Below, piece after piece: positions 17,836 to 26,165 of a stretch of 44,131 nt of DNA (position 1 is its first letter; every line of letters begins with the position of its first letter). The notes beneath the pieces were generated by a model. That model saw only the letters and a list, made by a program, of their open reading frames with translations, was not told the origin of the DNA and made no database searches. This stretch comes from Pseudomonadota bacterium. Lineage in GTDB: Bacteria; Pseudomonadota; Alphaproteobacteria; UBA2136; JAPKEQ01. The position numbers and the translations under genes are program-made. The DNA lies in assembly GCA_036141575.1 (NCBI GenBank), contig JAYZXF010000005.1, forward strand, positions 1 to 44,131, given 5' to 3'.

Positions 17836-19353
17836 ATGAGCATTGATCTATGTGTTTTAAGACAAGGCGTATGGGAGATTCACTCTACCTATTCTCCGTC
17901 TGAGTCTGAAAAAGCTGTCCAAGATGCGATTCGTTATAAGCAAGAAAAAGCCTACGCCGGCGTTGCTGTTATTGATGACCGCTCAAAATCTGTTCTCTAT
18001 GGGTTCACCTCTTCTGGGCAACCAGAGTTTAATGCTGTGCAAAGAAGCCTGAAAGAAGGCCATAAAAACATGCGTACACAAAGCATGCAGCAAACAATGC
18101 GCAACAACAAATCTACTGCAAAAAAGACGGCTCCATCAGCTCCAGACCCTAAACTTGGGCCAATAAAGACCAATAGTAAATTGAACTCAGTCATGAGTAA
18201 CAGCATGCTTGCTCTTATTATTGCAGTTGCTATTTTTATGGCGCTCCTCAATATTTTTGACGATGTGACATCTGCCTTTGTCGGTGCCCTTTTCACAGCT
18301 GTTTCTACACTGATTGTCTTTAAGTTCGCACAGTTTGACCCAAGCGCTTCTATTGAAACCGCTGCAAAAATTATTGCAAAAAAAATGGATACAGGTCCAG
18401 GGCCTATGGATCCTGAAGAAGAAGATCATATTCCATCTATTCAAGCTCACCTCCAAAGCATTGTTGACCATGCTGTTGAAGTCATTTGGAATGAAGAAGA
18501 TGAGTCTGCACCTGATGAGTCTGCACTTGGTATTATCCTGCTTTGTTCAGGTGTCATTGAATATATTCACCAATCACAAAATCATAAAAGACTCGTTCTC
18601 ATTGAGATGATCAGCGACATTATCCAAAACTCAAAACTAGAAGTTCCTAAAGTGAGCATTATAGCTTGCTATAAAAACATTCTAGAGTACCTTGCTTACC
18701 CACGCTACTCAAACATGTATGACATGGGTTACCAGCTATCTAAGCAGTACCACACACAACACGATGAAGATGAGCTTAAGCTACACCTTCAACAAGCTTT
18801 TGAGTTCTGGAAATCTCAACAAGAAGAGACATCAGACCAAGATGGCGCGGCGGCCATTTACTTTACAGATATTGTGGACTTCACATCCAAACACCAAGCA
18901 CGTGGTGATGCATGGATGATGCGCATTCTTAACGCACATAATGAAGCCGTACGCGAAGGCTTGTCTGTGACTGGCGGACGTGAAATTAAGCATACAGGTG
19001 ATGGCATCATGGCCTCATTTGCAACAGTTAAAGATGCCCTTGATGCTGCCATTATTGCGCAAAAGAAGATTAGAGAGTTTAACGCAAACCATGAGGCTGA
19101 AAGCTTTGAAGTACGCATGGGTGTAAGCTACGGTGAACCTGTTCACATTGGCGGAGACCTCTTTGGTACACCTGTTAACAAGGCTGCGCGTGTTCTTTCC
19201 AATACTGAAGGCGGTGAAATCACGCTCTCTGCTGAAGCGTGGCAACAAGCTCAACCTTACGGCTACACAGCCACTGAACAACCAGGTGTGTCCCTCAAAG
19301 GATTCGATGGTGTTCACAGCCTATTTAGAGTCGACTGGAAAGACGGCGAATAA
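17836..19353 (+). CDS. Membrane-bound class III adenylate cyclase
   Basis: A 505-residue protein. Residues 1-78 repeat the N-terminal domain of the preceding gene (DLCVLRQGVWEIHSTY). Two membrane segments follow (about 122-141 and 146-165), then a cytoplasmic helical region (200-330) and a C-terminal cyclase domain (337-500). The catalytic set is canonical: Asp345 (FTDIVDFT), Asp389 (HTGDG), Asn448 and Arg452 (VNKAAR), with Lys385 and Asp441 at the adenine-selecting positions. It should therefore make cAMP from ATP. It starts 3 bases after the stop of the first cyclase gene, with GAAGGA upstream inside that gene, so the two are translationally linked and may form a heterodimer. Confidence 0.88.
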   Translation: MSIDLCVLRQGVWEIHSTYSPSESEKAVQDAIRYKQEKAYAGVAVIDDRSKSVLYGFTSSGQPEFNAVQRSLKEGHKNMRTQSMQQTMRNNKSTAKKTAPSAPDPKLGPIKTNSKLNSVMSNSMLALIIAVAIFMALLNIFDDVTSAFVGALFTAVSTLIVFKFAQFDPSASIETAAKIIAKKMDTGPGPMDPEEEDHIPSIQAHLQSIVDHAVEVIWNEEDESAPDESALGIILLCSGVIEYIHQSQNHKRLVLIEMISDIIQNSKLEVPKVSIIACYKNILEYLAYPRYSNMYDMGYQLSKQYHTQHDEDELKLHLQQAFEFWKSQQEETSDQDGAAAIYFTDIVDFTSKHQARGDAWMMRILNAHNEAVREGLSVTGGREIKHTGDGIMASFATVKDALDAAIIAQKKIREFNANHEAESFEVRMGVSYGEPVHIGGDLFGTPVNKAARVLSNTEGGEITLSAEAWQQAQPYGYTATEQPGVSLKGFDGVHSLFRVDWKDGE

Positions 19354-19420
19354 GCCTGTCAAAACTTGACTTCCCCTCCAAAAACTCGTAAAACATCCTG
19401 TATATAGAACAAAAATTGTC

Positions 19421-19442
19421 CCATATATTTGAACATATATGG
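19421..19442. promoter_or_regulatory. Perfect inverted repeat, probable operator of the suf operon
   Basis: CCATATAT (19421-19428) and ATATATGG (19435-19442) are exact inverted copies separated by TTGAAC. The element lies 32 bases before the start of the Rrf2-family regulator gene and is the only strong dyad in the interval. A TATAAA hexamer at 19464-19469 lies 7 bases before ATG codons at 19474/19477. The position suits autoregulation by the SufR-type protein encoded next. The repeat does not match the E. coli IscR type 1 or the Irr/ICE consensus. Confidence 0.6.
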
Positions 19443-19473
19443 ATCACGCGTGAATAAGTAGGGTATAAACGCC

Positions 19474-19938
19474 ATGATGAAACTCAGTAAAATGTCGGAT
19501 TACGCTGTTGTCATGATGACGCTCATGGGAAGTGAACCACTTGCCAATCATACGGCAACAACAGTTGCTGAAAATAGTGGGCTCACAGTTCCAACAGTAC
19601 GTAAACTCATGAAGATGCTTTCTAAAGCAGGTCTTCTTAACTCGACACGTGGTGTAAACGGCGGGTACACATTCGCTAAAAACCCAAACACAATTAATGT
19701 GTCTGAAATTATCGAAGCTGTTGATGGCCCAATCGCTATGACAACATGCCTCGACCGTACCCAAACGACATGTGCAATGGATGGAAACTGCCCAACAAAA
19801 GACCGCTGGCATGTCATTAATGAAGCGGTAAAAAACGCTCTACAGGGCGTAACACTTGGACAGTTTATTGAACCAACAAACCCATTGGTTCGCGTAGAAT
19901 TTGACGAAGAATGTAAAGATAAGACCTGCAATGCCTAA
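19474..19938 (+). CDS. Rrf2-family iron-sulphur regulator of the SUF operon
   Basis: A 154-residue winged-helix regulator. The N-terminal HTH ([38 protein letters not shown]) is standard for Rrf2 proteins. Three cysteines, CLDRTQTTC then NC before PTKDRW (about residues 92-106), are the probable cluster ligands, as in the SUF-associated alphaproteobacterial regulator. An additional Cys-rich tail (EECKDKTC) is present. It likely senses iron-sulphur or oxidative status and represses the operon through the dyad just upstream. No good Shine-Dalgarno; transcription starting at the start codon is possible. Its 3' end overlaps the sufB start by 8 bases (ATGCCTAA), so the two are coupled. Confidence 0.9.
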   Translation: MMKLSKMSDYAVVMMTLMGSEPLANHTATTVAENSGLTVPTVRKLMKMLSKAGLLNSTRGVNGGYTFAKNPNTINVSEIIEAVDGPIAMTTCLDRTQTTCAMDGNCPTKDRWHVINEAVKNALQGVTLGQFIEPTNPLVRVEFDEECKDKTCNA

Positions 19939-21379
19939 CGATACTTACACATCTAAGGAAGCCACATCTGGCGATTATCAGTACGGTTTTACCACTGATA
20001 TTGAAATGGACTACGCCCCTAAAGGGCTCAATGAAGACGTTATTCGCTTTATTAGCGCCAAAAAGAACGAGCCAGAATGGATGCTCGAATGGCGCCTAAA
20101 AGCCTACAAACTTTGGAAGAGTAAGCCTGAACCGAAATGGTCTAAGGTTAACTACCCACCAATCGACTTTAACGATATTTACTACTACGCCGCACCTAAG
20201 AGCCAAGAAGAAGGCCCTAAGAGCCTTGATGAGGTTGATCCTGAACTGATCAGAACTTATGAGAAGCTCGGTATTCCTCTCCATGAGCAGAAGATCCTTG
20301 CTGGTGTTGCTGTAGATGCCGTATTTGATAGCGTATCTATCGCGACAACATTTAAAGATAAGCTTGCTGAAGCTGGTGTAATTTTTTGCCCAATCAGTGA
20401 AGCGATTGAAAAACACCCAGAACTTGTGAAAAAGTACCTTGGTACTGTCGTTCCACAAACAGATAACGCTTACGCAGCTCTTAACAGTGCAGTGTTCACA
20501 GACGGCTCATTTGTTTACATTCCAGAAGGCGTACGCTGCCCGATGGAACTTTCAACGTACTTCCGTATCAATGCACTCAACACAGGCCAGTTTGAGCGCA
20601 CACTTATCATCGCTGATAAAGGCAGCTACGTAAGCTACCTTGAAGGCTGTACAGCGCCAATGCGTGATGAAAACCAACTCCACGCAGCCGTGGTTGAACT
20701 GGTTGCACTCGATGATGCTGAAATTAAATACTCAACAGTACAAAACTGGTACCCAGGTGATGAAAACGGCAAAGGTGGTATTTACAACTTTGTGACTAAA
20801 CGTGCCGACTGTATTGGTAAAAACAGTAAAGTGACTTGGATCCAAGTTGAAACTGGAAGTGCCATTACATGGAAATACCCTTCATGTGTCCTCACAGGTG
20901 ATGGCAGTACAGGTAAGTTCCTCAGCGTTGCAGTGACACGCCTGAAGCAGCAAGCCGATACAGGCACAAAGATGATCCACATTGGTAAAAATACCAAGAG
21001 TACGATTATCTCTAAAGGAATTAGCGCTGAACGTGGTGAGAACACTTACCGTGGCCGCGTATCTGTTATGAATAGCGCCAAAGGTGCCCGTAACTATACG
21101 CAGTGTGACAGCATGCTGATTGGTAACAATTGTGCGGCAACAACGGTGCCATACATTGATGTCAAAACATCTGATGCGCAGGTTGAGCACGAAGCCACAA
21201 CATCTAAAATCAGTGAAGAACAAATGTTTTACCTTCGCCAGCGTGGCATGAGCGAAGAAGATGCAGTCAGCATGATCGTGAACGGCTTTGCCAAAGACGT
21301 ATTGCAAGAACTGCCAATGGAATTTGCCGTAGAAGCACAAAAACTTCTCGGAATTACACTCGAAAACAGTGTTGGATAA
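19931..21379 (+). CDS. sufB: SufB scaffold subunit
   Basis: A 482-residue SufB, the scaffold subunit of the SufBC2D complex on which Fe-S clusters are assembled. The family is recognised from [22 protein letters not shown] and the C-terminal [21 protein letters not shown] region, which contains the conserved Glu/His patch. The start was set at the ATG overlapping the regulator's stop; a TTG 30 bases upstream is possible but less likely. The 92-base gap to sufC contains no terminator. It is the first structural gene of the regulator-sufBCDS-sufT-sufA operon. Confidence 0.97.
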   Translation: MPNDTYTSKEATSGDYQYGFTTDIEMDYAPKGLNEDVIRFISAKKNEPEWMLEWRLKAYKLWKSKPEPKWSKVNYPPIDFNDIYYYAAPKSQEEGPKSLDEVDPELIRTYEKLGIPLHEQKILAGVAVDAVFDSVSIATTFKDKLAEAGVIFCPISEAIEKHPELVKKYLGTVVPQTDNAYAALNSAVFTDGSFVYIPEGVRCPMELSTYFRINALNTGQFERTLIIADKGSYVSYLEGCTAPMRDENQLHAAVVELVALDDAEIKYSTVQNWYPGDENGKGGIYNFVTKRADCIGKNSKVTWIQVETGSAITWKYPSCVLTGDGSTGKFLSVAVTRLKQQADTGTKMIHIGKNTKSTIISKGISAERGENTYRGRVSVMNSAKGARNYTQCDSMLIGNNCAATTVPYIDVKTSDAQVEHEATTSKISEEQMFYLRQRGMSEEDAVSMIVNGFAKDVLQELPMEFAVEAQKLLGITLENSVG

Positions 21380-21471
21380 AGGATTTTTTTAACCCTATCC
21401 ACATCACATAATAGCGAGACGAGAGTAGAAAAGATAAATAATTTAAAGATGAAGACACAAGGTAAGAACAG

Positions 21472-22221
21472 ATGATCGAAATTAAAAACCTACACGCCCG
21501 TGTTGATGACAAAGAAATCCTAAAAGGCCTAAACCTCACAATTCCAGATGGTGAAGTTCATGCCATCATGGGCCCTAACGGTGCAGGTAAAAGTACGCTT
21601 GCGAATGTTATTTCTGGTAAAGACGGTTATGAAATTACAGAAGGCGACATTATTTTCCACGGCCAAAGCGTTCTAGAAATGGAACCTGAAGAGCGTGCAC
21701 ACCTTGGCCTGTTCCTTGCTTTCCAATACCCTGTCGAAATCCCAGGTGTAAACAGCATGACATTCCTACGCACAGCTCTTAATGCCAAGCGTAAAGCCAA
21801 CGGTGAAGAAGAGCTAGATGGTGCTGAGTTCCTACGTATTGTTAAAACAGCGACTAAAAACCTGAAGATTAAAGATGACTTCCTCAAACGTGCGGTTAAC
21901 GTGGGCTTCTCAGGTGGTGAAAAGAAACGTTTTGAAATTCTACAAATGCAGGTTCTAAACCCAACATTTGCAGTTCTTGATGAAACAGATTCGGGTCTTG
22001 ATATTGACGCCCTTAAAGTGGTTGCAGAAGGTGTAAACATGCTACGTGACGCTTCTCGCAGCTTCCTTGTGATTACACACTATCAACGCCTGCTTGATTA
22101 CATTGAGCCTGATGTTGTTCACATTCTTGCAGATGGTAAAATTCAAAAGACTGGTGACAAGAACCTAGCCCTTGAACTTGAAGAAAAAGGTTACGAGGCA
22201 GTTATTGGGGATGCAGCATAA
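21472..22221 (+). CDS. sufC: SufC ATPase
   Basis: A 249-residue ABC-type ATPase that energises the SufBCD scaffold; it has no membrane partner. Walker A is GPNGAGKS (residues 34-41), the signature region is FSGGEKKRFEILQM, and Walker B is FAVLDETDSGLD, followed by the switch His in VITHYQRL. These are exact SufC features. CAAGGTAAG lies a little upstream of the ATG. The stop codon overlaps the sufD start by one base (TAATG), indicating translational coupling. Confidence 0.98.
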   Translation: MIEIKNLHARVDDKEILKGLNLTIPDGEVHAIMGPNGAGKSTLANVISGKDGYEITEGDIIFHGQSVLEMEPEERAHLGLFLAFQYPVEIPGVNSMTFLRTALNAKRKANGEEELDGAEFLRIVKTATKNLKIKDDFLKRAVNVGFSGGEKKRFEILQMQVLNPTFAVLDETDSGLDIDALKVVAEGVNMLRDASRSFLVITHYQRLLDYIEPDVVHILADGKIQKTGDKNLALELEEKGYEAVIGDAA

Positions 22222-23423
22222 TGACGCTGATTGATTCACTTAAAAATATGCTGGCAGAAGATAAATCTGCCAATGCACGCCTCTTTTTAGAGAACGGCAT
22301 TCCAACGCCAAGAAACGAAAAATGGCACTATACAAACCTTGGTAGCCTTGCGCGTACCAGCTGGCCCTTCCAAAAGGCAAGCCATGCCAGCCAACAATCT
22401 TGTGGTGAAAGTGATATTCGCTTCTTTGACGGTCACGCAACAGTATGCAGCATTCCAAGCGGTGTAAACATTCTGACAGAAAGGGAAGCATTAGAGCACC
22501 CGATCCTTCAAAGTATGCATAACCACGAATTCTCTAAAACTGAAGAGAGCCTTGCGGCCCTTGCTCACAGTCAGAGCTCAACACTTTACGTGGTGATTGA
22601 TAAACAAATTGAAGAAACACTGACACTCGAGAACTTTGCCATGCTTAAAGAGTCAGTAAACTTCCCTCACCTTTGCATTGCCCTTAAAGAAGGTGCAAGC
22701 TTAACGCTCTCTAGCAGTAGCCATAGCGCTGGTGAATCATGGGCCAATGTACTTACGCAAATCCATGTAAATAAAGGCGCAAGTCTGACGTTCATGAACC
22801 TACAAAATGAGCGTCATGACACAATGCATACCTCACATACCTTCATCCATGCTGAAGAAGGCAGTGAGCTCAACGTGTACGGTATGAACATTGGCGGTTC
22901 AGTTGGTCGCCAAACACTTGATATTGACCTTAACGGCAAAGAAATTAAAACAGAGATTGCTGTAACAAACCTTGCCGATGCCAAGCAGACACAGGATTTC
23001 ACAATCCATGTGAATCACAACCAACCAAACTGTGAAACAGAAGTGGTTGCACGTAATGTTTGCCGCGAACGTGGTCAAAGCGTCTTCCAAGGTAAGTTCT
23101 TTGTGGCTCAAGTCGCGCAAAAAACAGATGCAGAAATGAGCTGTAAATCACTTCTTCTCTCAGATCGCGCTCGCGCAGATAGCAAGCCAGAGATTGAAGT
23201 TTATGCTGATGATGTCGTGTGCGGACACGGTGCCACTGTTGGAACACTTGATCAAGAATCCCTTTTCTACCTCATGTCACGTGGCGTACCACGTGTAACA
23301 GCAGAGAACCTACTTGTAGAAGGCTTCCTTGAAGAAGTTCTTGAGCGCATTCCAGATGAAGCAACAGCCAAACTATGGCGCGAAAACTTTGCGACATGGC
23401 TTACGGAAACAAGCAAAGGGTAA
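22221..23423 (+). CDS. sufD: SufD scaffold subunit
   Basis: A 400-residue SufD, partner of SufB in the cluster assembly scaffold. The N-terminal RNEKWHYTNLGSL is the typical helical start of SufD. The C-terminal core has the beta-helix pattern and the conserved CGHGATVGTLDQESLFYLMSRG, including the His used with the SufB cysteine for cluster nucleation. The coupling to sufC (1-base overlap) and the five-base gap to sufS are usual for alphaproteobacterial suf operons. Confidence 0.97.
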   Translation: MTLIDSLKNMLAEDKSANARLFLENGIPTPRNEKWHYTNLGSLARTSWPFQKASHASQQSCGESDIRFFDGHATVCSIPSGVNILTEREALEHPILQSMHNHEFSKTEESLAALAHSQSSTLYVVIDKQIEETLTLENFAMLKESVNFPHLCIALKEGASLTLSSSSHSAGESWANVLTQIHVNKGASLTFMNLQNERHDTMHTSHTFIHAEEGSELNVYGMNIGGSVGRQTLDIDLNGKEIKTEIAVTNLADAKQTQDFTIHVNHNQPNCETEVVARNVCRERGQSVFQGKFFVAQVAQKTDAEMSCKSLLLSDRARADSKPEIEVYADDVVCGHGATVGTLDQESLFYLMSRGVPRVTAENLLVEGFLEEVLERIPDEATAKLWRENFATWLTETSKG

Positions 23424-23428
23424 GGCAC

Positions 23429-24631
23429 GTGGAAAGCTTCAAGCACCACTTCCCTCTTTTTGACCATGCAAGCAATACAGACCTTGCTTACTTTGACAGT
23501 GCCTCAAGCGCACAAAAGCCAAAGCAAGTGCTAGATGCGATGCACACATTCCAAACATCTAATTATGCCAATGTTCACCGTGGCCTATACAGACTTTCTG
23601 GTGAATCAACGACAGCTTATGAAAACGCCCGAACTCTGGTTGCAGACTTCATTGGCGCAAATGAAAACAGCATTGTTTTTACCCGTAGCGCAACAGAAGC
23701 TATTAACCTCGTCGCGAACACCTGGGGCAAACTCAACATTCAAGCTGGTGACACCATTCTCCTCACAGAAATGGAGCACCATGCCAATATTGTTCCTTGG
23801 GTGATGCTTGCAGAACAAGTTGGCGCAACCGTTAAAAGCATCCCTCTGGGTAGCGATGGCTCACTTGATATGAATGCCTTCACAAAGGCTTTAGAAAGCA
23901 AACCAAAGCTCGTTGCTTTCACGCATGTTTCTAACGTACTTGGCACAATTAACCCGGTTCAAGACATGGTTCAACAGGCCCATCAGGCTGGCGCTATCTC
24001 CCTCATTGATGGTAGCCAAGCCGCACCACATATGAAGCTAGATATGGCAGATATTGATGCTGATTTCTACACCTTTACAGGCCATAAACTTTACGGTCCA
24101 ACTGGTACTGGTGTTCTGTATAGTAAAAAAGAGCTCCTTGACGCTATGCCACCGTGGCAAGGCGGCGGAGATATGATTGAAACTGTAGCCTTCGATCACA
24201 TTACTTACGCTGAAGCCCCTGCTAAATTTGAAGCCGGCACACCAAATATTGTTGGCATGGTTGGCCTTGCGCAGTCTATTCAATTTATCAATGACCTTGG
24301 TTGGAATGCCATTGAAGCGCATGAAAAAGCGCTTTCAAGCAAACTAGAAGCAGAGCTCAAGGCGATTGAAGGCCTGACTCTATATAGTCAGGCTGAAAAC
24401 AAAATCGGTGTCTTTTCATTTAACCTTGATGGTATCCACAGCAGCGATGTTGCCATGATTCTAGATAAATGTAATGTGGCTGTACGCACAGGCCACCACT
24501 GTGCCCAACCTCTTATGAAGGTTCTTGGCACAGAGCATACCATTCGTGCCAGCATCGGCCTCAGTACCACTGAAGCCGATATCAACCAACTTATTTCAGC
24601 TTTGAAAAAAGCCAAGATGATGCTGGGCTAG
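23429..24631 (+). CDS. sufS: SufS cysteine desulfurase
   Basis: A 400-residue PLP enzyme that takes sulphur from cysteine and passes it to SufE. PLP-lysine region: FTGHKLYGPTGTGVLY. Catalytic cysteine: Cys358 in RTGHHCAQP, the class II (SufS) form with a short active-site loop. The GTG at 23429 was chosen as start because TAAGG lies just upstream and it falls directly after the sufD stop. An ATG-like frame 54 bases upstream would overlap sufD and lack a ribosome-binding site. Its partner SufE is encoded separately at 14738. Confidence 0.96.
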   Translation: MESFKHHFPLFDHASNTDLAYFDSASSAQKPKQVLDAMHTFQTSNYANVHRGLYRLSGESTTAYENARTLVADFIGANENSIVFTRSATEAINLVANTWGKLNIQAGDTILLTEMEHHANIVPWVMLAEQVGATVKSIPLGSDGSLDMNAFTKALESKPKLVAFTHVSNVLGTINPVQDMVQQAHQAGAISLIDGSQAAPHMKLDMADIDADFYTFTGHKLYGPTGTGVLYSKKELLDAMPPWQGGGDMIETVAFDHITYAEAPAKFEAGTPNIVGMVGLAQSIQFINDLGWNAIEAHEKALSSKLEAELKAIEGLTLYSQAENKIGVFSFNLDGIHSSDVAMILDKCNVAVRTGHHCAQPLMKVLGTEHTIRASIGLSTTEADINQLISALKKAKMMLG

Positions 24632-24635
24632 ACTC

Positions 24636-25001
24636 ATGTCTAAAGTTAAAATTGAATTTACAGGCCTTCCTGAAACAGAGAAGAAACCCGCAGAAGAGTC
24701 TCCTCTTCTCGAGCGTATTATTTATGCACTACGTAATGTGTTTGACCCTGAACTTCCTGTAAATGTTTATGACCTTAAATTGATCTACGATATTCGTATC
24801 GATAGCCATAATAAGGTAGAGATTGATATGACACTGACCAACCCAAACTGCCCAGTAGCAGACCAAATCCCAAGAGATGTGGAAAACGCTGTGCGCAAGG
24901 TTGAAGGCATCTCAGATGTTACTGTCACTATGGTTTGGGAGCCGACATGGCATAAAGATATGCTCAGTGATGACATTAAACTAGAACTAGGACTCCTGTA
25001 A
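24636..25001 (+). CDS. sufT: SUF-associated MIP18/DUF59 protein (SufT-like)
   Basis: A 121-residue protein of the MIP18/DUF59 family. FDPELPVNVYDLKLIYDI and MTLTNPNCPVADQIP, with one conserved Cys, are the defining motifs; the C-terminal TMVWEPTWHKDMLSDD is also typical. SUF-linked members help mature or deliver Fe-S clusters under high demand, but the biochemical step is not settled. It starts 4 bases after sufS and overlaps sufA by one base (TAATG), so it is an integral part of the operon. Confidence 0.93.
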   Translation: MSKVKIEFTGLPETEKKPAEESPLLERIIYALRNVFDPELPVNVYDLKLIYDIRIDSHNKVEIDMTLTNPNCPVADQIPRDVENAVRKVEGISDVTVTMVWEPTWHKDMLSDDIKLELGLL

Positions 25002-25342
25002 TGAGTGATACAAAAGCGCCAATTACCCTTACACCAGCGGCTGTAGATCGCTTGAAAGAGATCATCTCTAAAGCAGAAGATAACGTCATTGCCCTGCGTG
25101 TGAGCGTCAACAAAAAAGGCTGTAACGGCTTTGGCTACCAGCTAGACTACGTTGAAGACGCAAATGAGAAAGATATTAAAATTGAGCAAGATGGTGTCAC
25201 AGTTTACCTAGACCCAGCTGCATCTCTATATCTCTACGGCTCAACTATGGACTACGTTACTGAAAAACTCCGTAGCGCGTTTGAGTTTATCAACCCGAAT
25301 GAAAAAGGCCGTTGCGGCTGCGGGGAAAGCTTCCACGTATAG
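25001..25342 (+). CDS. sufA: A-type iron-sulphur carrier, SufA/IscA family
   Basis: A 113-residue A-type carrier that receives clusters from SufBCD and delivers them to target proteins. The three ligand cysteines are visible: Cys in KKGCNGFGYQLDYV and the pair in GRCGCGES at the C-terminus. It is the last gene of the operon and is followed 4 bases later by a strong terminator. The one-base overlap with the preceding gene points to coupled translation. Confidence 0.95.
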   Translation: MSDTKAPITLTPAAVDRLKEIISKAEDNVIALRVSVNKKGCNGFGYQLDYVEDANEKDIKIEQDGVTVYLDPAASLYLYGSTMDYVTEKLRSAFEFINPNEKGRCGCGESFHV

Positions 25343-25345
25343 CAA

Positions 25346-25370
25346 AAACCGCCCCGAAGGGCGGTTTCAA
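25346..25370 (+). terminator. Terminator of the suf operon
   Basis: AAACCGCCC pairs with GGGCGGTTT around CGAA. The downstream T-tract is short (TTT then CAAATC), but the stem is very stable. It marks the end of the core-genome block and the left side of the AT-rich restriction-modification island. Confidence 0.8.
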
Positions 25371-25517
25371 ATCGCTTAAAAAGAGAATCCTTTACGGGTT
25401 TCTGTATATGCGCCTCGTATCTCAAAAAGAGAATAAAGCGTTGGTGAAAACGTTGCAGGGTAAGGCATAAGAAGCTCAACAACTACGTTGTAGCGCGCCT
25501 TATAAAAGGTTGTTTCA

Positions 25518-25580
25518 ATGACTGCAAAGGTGATACTCAGCCATCAGCTACTTGCCTTAGAAAACTATATTTTGCTGTAA
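25518..25580 (+). other. 20-codon ORF with strong start signals; possible 5' part of a frameshifted HTH gene
   Basis: An ATG at 25518 with AAAAGG 8 bases upstream opens a 20-codon frame ending in TAA at 25578. Its last codons run through a TTTT run (25570-25573). Adding one T there would join this frame to the HTH frame that starts as TTG at 25586, giving a continuous protein of about 90 residues (ENYI then F then AVKTLDKQ). This suggests that the ribosome-binding site here belongs to the HTH gene and that the gene is frameshifted, by mutation, sequencing error, or a switchable homopolymer. Alternatively it is a short leader peptide. Confidence 0.35.
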
Positions 25581-25585
25581 AAACT

Positions 25586-25786
25586 TTGGATAAACAGCAC
25601 TTAGAAGAACAAGAAACTATTCAAAAAATAAAAAAACACATGAAAGAAAATAATATTTCTATACGAACCCTTGCAAAAGAACTTGGCGTGGATGCTTCAA
25701 ATTTAGCAAAAATTGTTAAAGGGAACAAAAAACTTAATAGGAAAACTATTAACCGTTTAATTTTAATTTACTATCTTGTAGTGTAA
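25586..25786 (+). CDS. Small HTH (XRE-like) protein, possible controller of the R-M genes
   Basis: A 66-residue frame whose residues 24-58 form a clear helix-turn-helix: ISIRTLAKELGVDASNLAKIVKG followed by NRKTINRLILIYYLV. Such small XRE-like proteins act as controllers of restriction-modification systems, and a methyltransferase gene follows 380 bases downstream on the same strand. The TTG start has no Shine-Dalgarno. Better start signals lie upstream in another frame (ATG 25518), so the true gene may be frameshifted. ATG at 25640 would leave only the HTH core. Its role in regulating the neighbouring genes is inference. Confidence 0.55.
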   Translation: MDKQHLEEQETIQKIKKHMKENNISIRTLAKELGVDASNLAKIVKGNKKLNRKTINRLILIYYLVV

Positions 25787-25800
25787 TAAAAGATAAATAT

Positions 25801-25902
25801 CCCCACCTAAAGGCGGGGTACTATAGTGCTAACGCATGTGTACTGCTCACACCTTTCGTTTCTTCGAAACGTTAAGCACACAACACGCTGCTATGTGTGC
25901 TT
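25801..25902 (+). other. Intergenic region with mutually exclusive inverted repeats
   Basis: The 380-base gap before the methyltransferase gene begins with CCCCACC/GGCGGGG (25801-25818, one mismatch), which may end HTH transcription. Next, GTGCTAA (25826-25832) can pair with TTAAGCAC (25872-25879, one bulged A), enclosing a TGTG/CACA hairpin and a perfect CGTTTC-TTC-GAAACG hairpin (25857-25871). The same AAGCACAC (25874-25881) is also an exact inverted copy of GTGTGCTT (25895-25902). The two pairings exclude each other. No T-run follows, so a simple attenuator is not shown. The rest of the gap (25903-26090) is AT-rich and otherwise featureless. Confidence 0.3.
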
Positions 25903-26097
25903 GATGGCTCATCCATAAACGTGTAAAAAATTGATATCATGCATAACACTGTATAAAAACCATAATAAGCCTTACCCAGAAAATATTATTTAAAGAATTA
26001 TGACAACTAATTATACCAAAGAACTTCACCTCCAACTAATCTCCTAAAGGTTTGAGAGTCTAATACAAGAGATAATATTTAGGTTTTTAACTATAAA

Positions 26098-26116
26098 TGT
26101 GCGACAATGCCGCACA
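26098..26116. promoter_or_regulatory. Inverted repeat upstream of the methyltransferase gene
   Basis: TGTGCG (26098-26103) and CGCACA (26111-26116) form a perfect 6-bp dyad with a 7-base spacer, immediately downstream of TATAAA (26092-26097). It is about 50 bases before the methyltransferase start and could be an operator for a controller protein or the methyltransferase itself. GGAGA at 26149-26153 is the ribosome-binding site, with a long spacing of 12 bases. Confidence 0.4.
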
Positions 26117-26165
26117 CGCAATTTTTTGATAAATAAGTACATTTAATTGGAGAACAGATTAGCTT

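Noticed and set aside
19548-19931. Long minus-strand frames inside the Rrf2 and suf genes
   Set aside because: They are complementary shadows of highly conserved genes and lack ribosome-binding sites.
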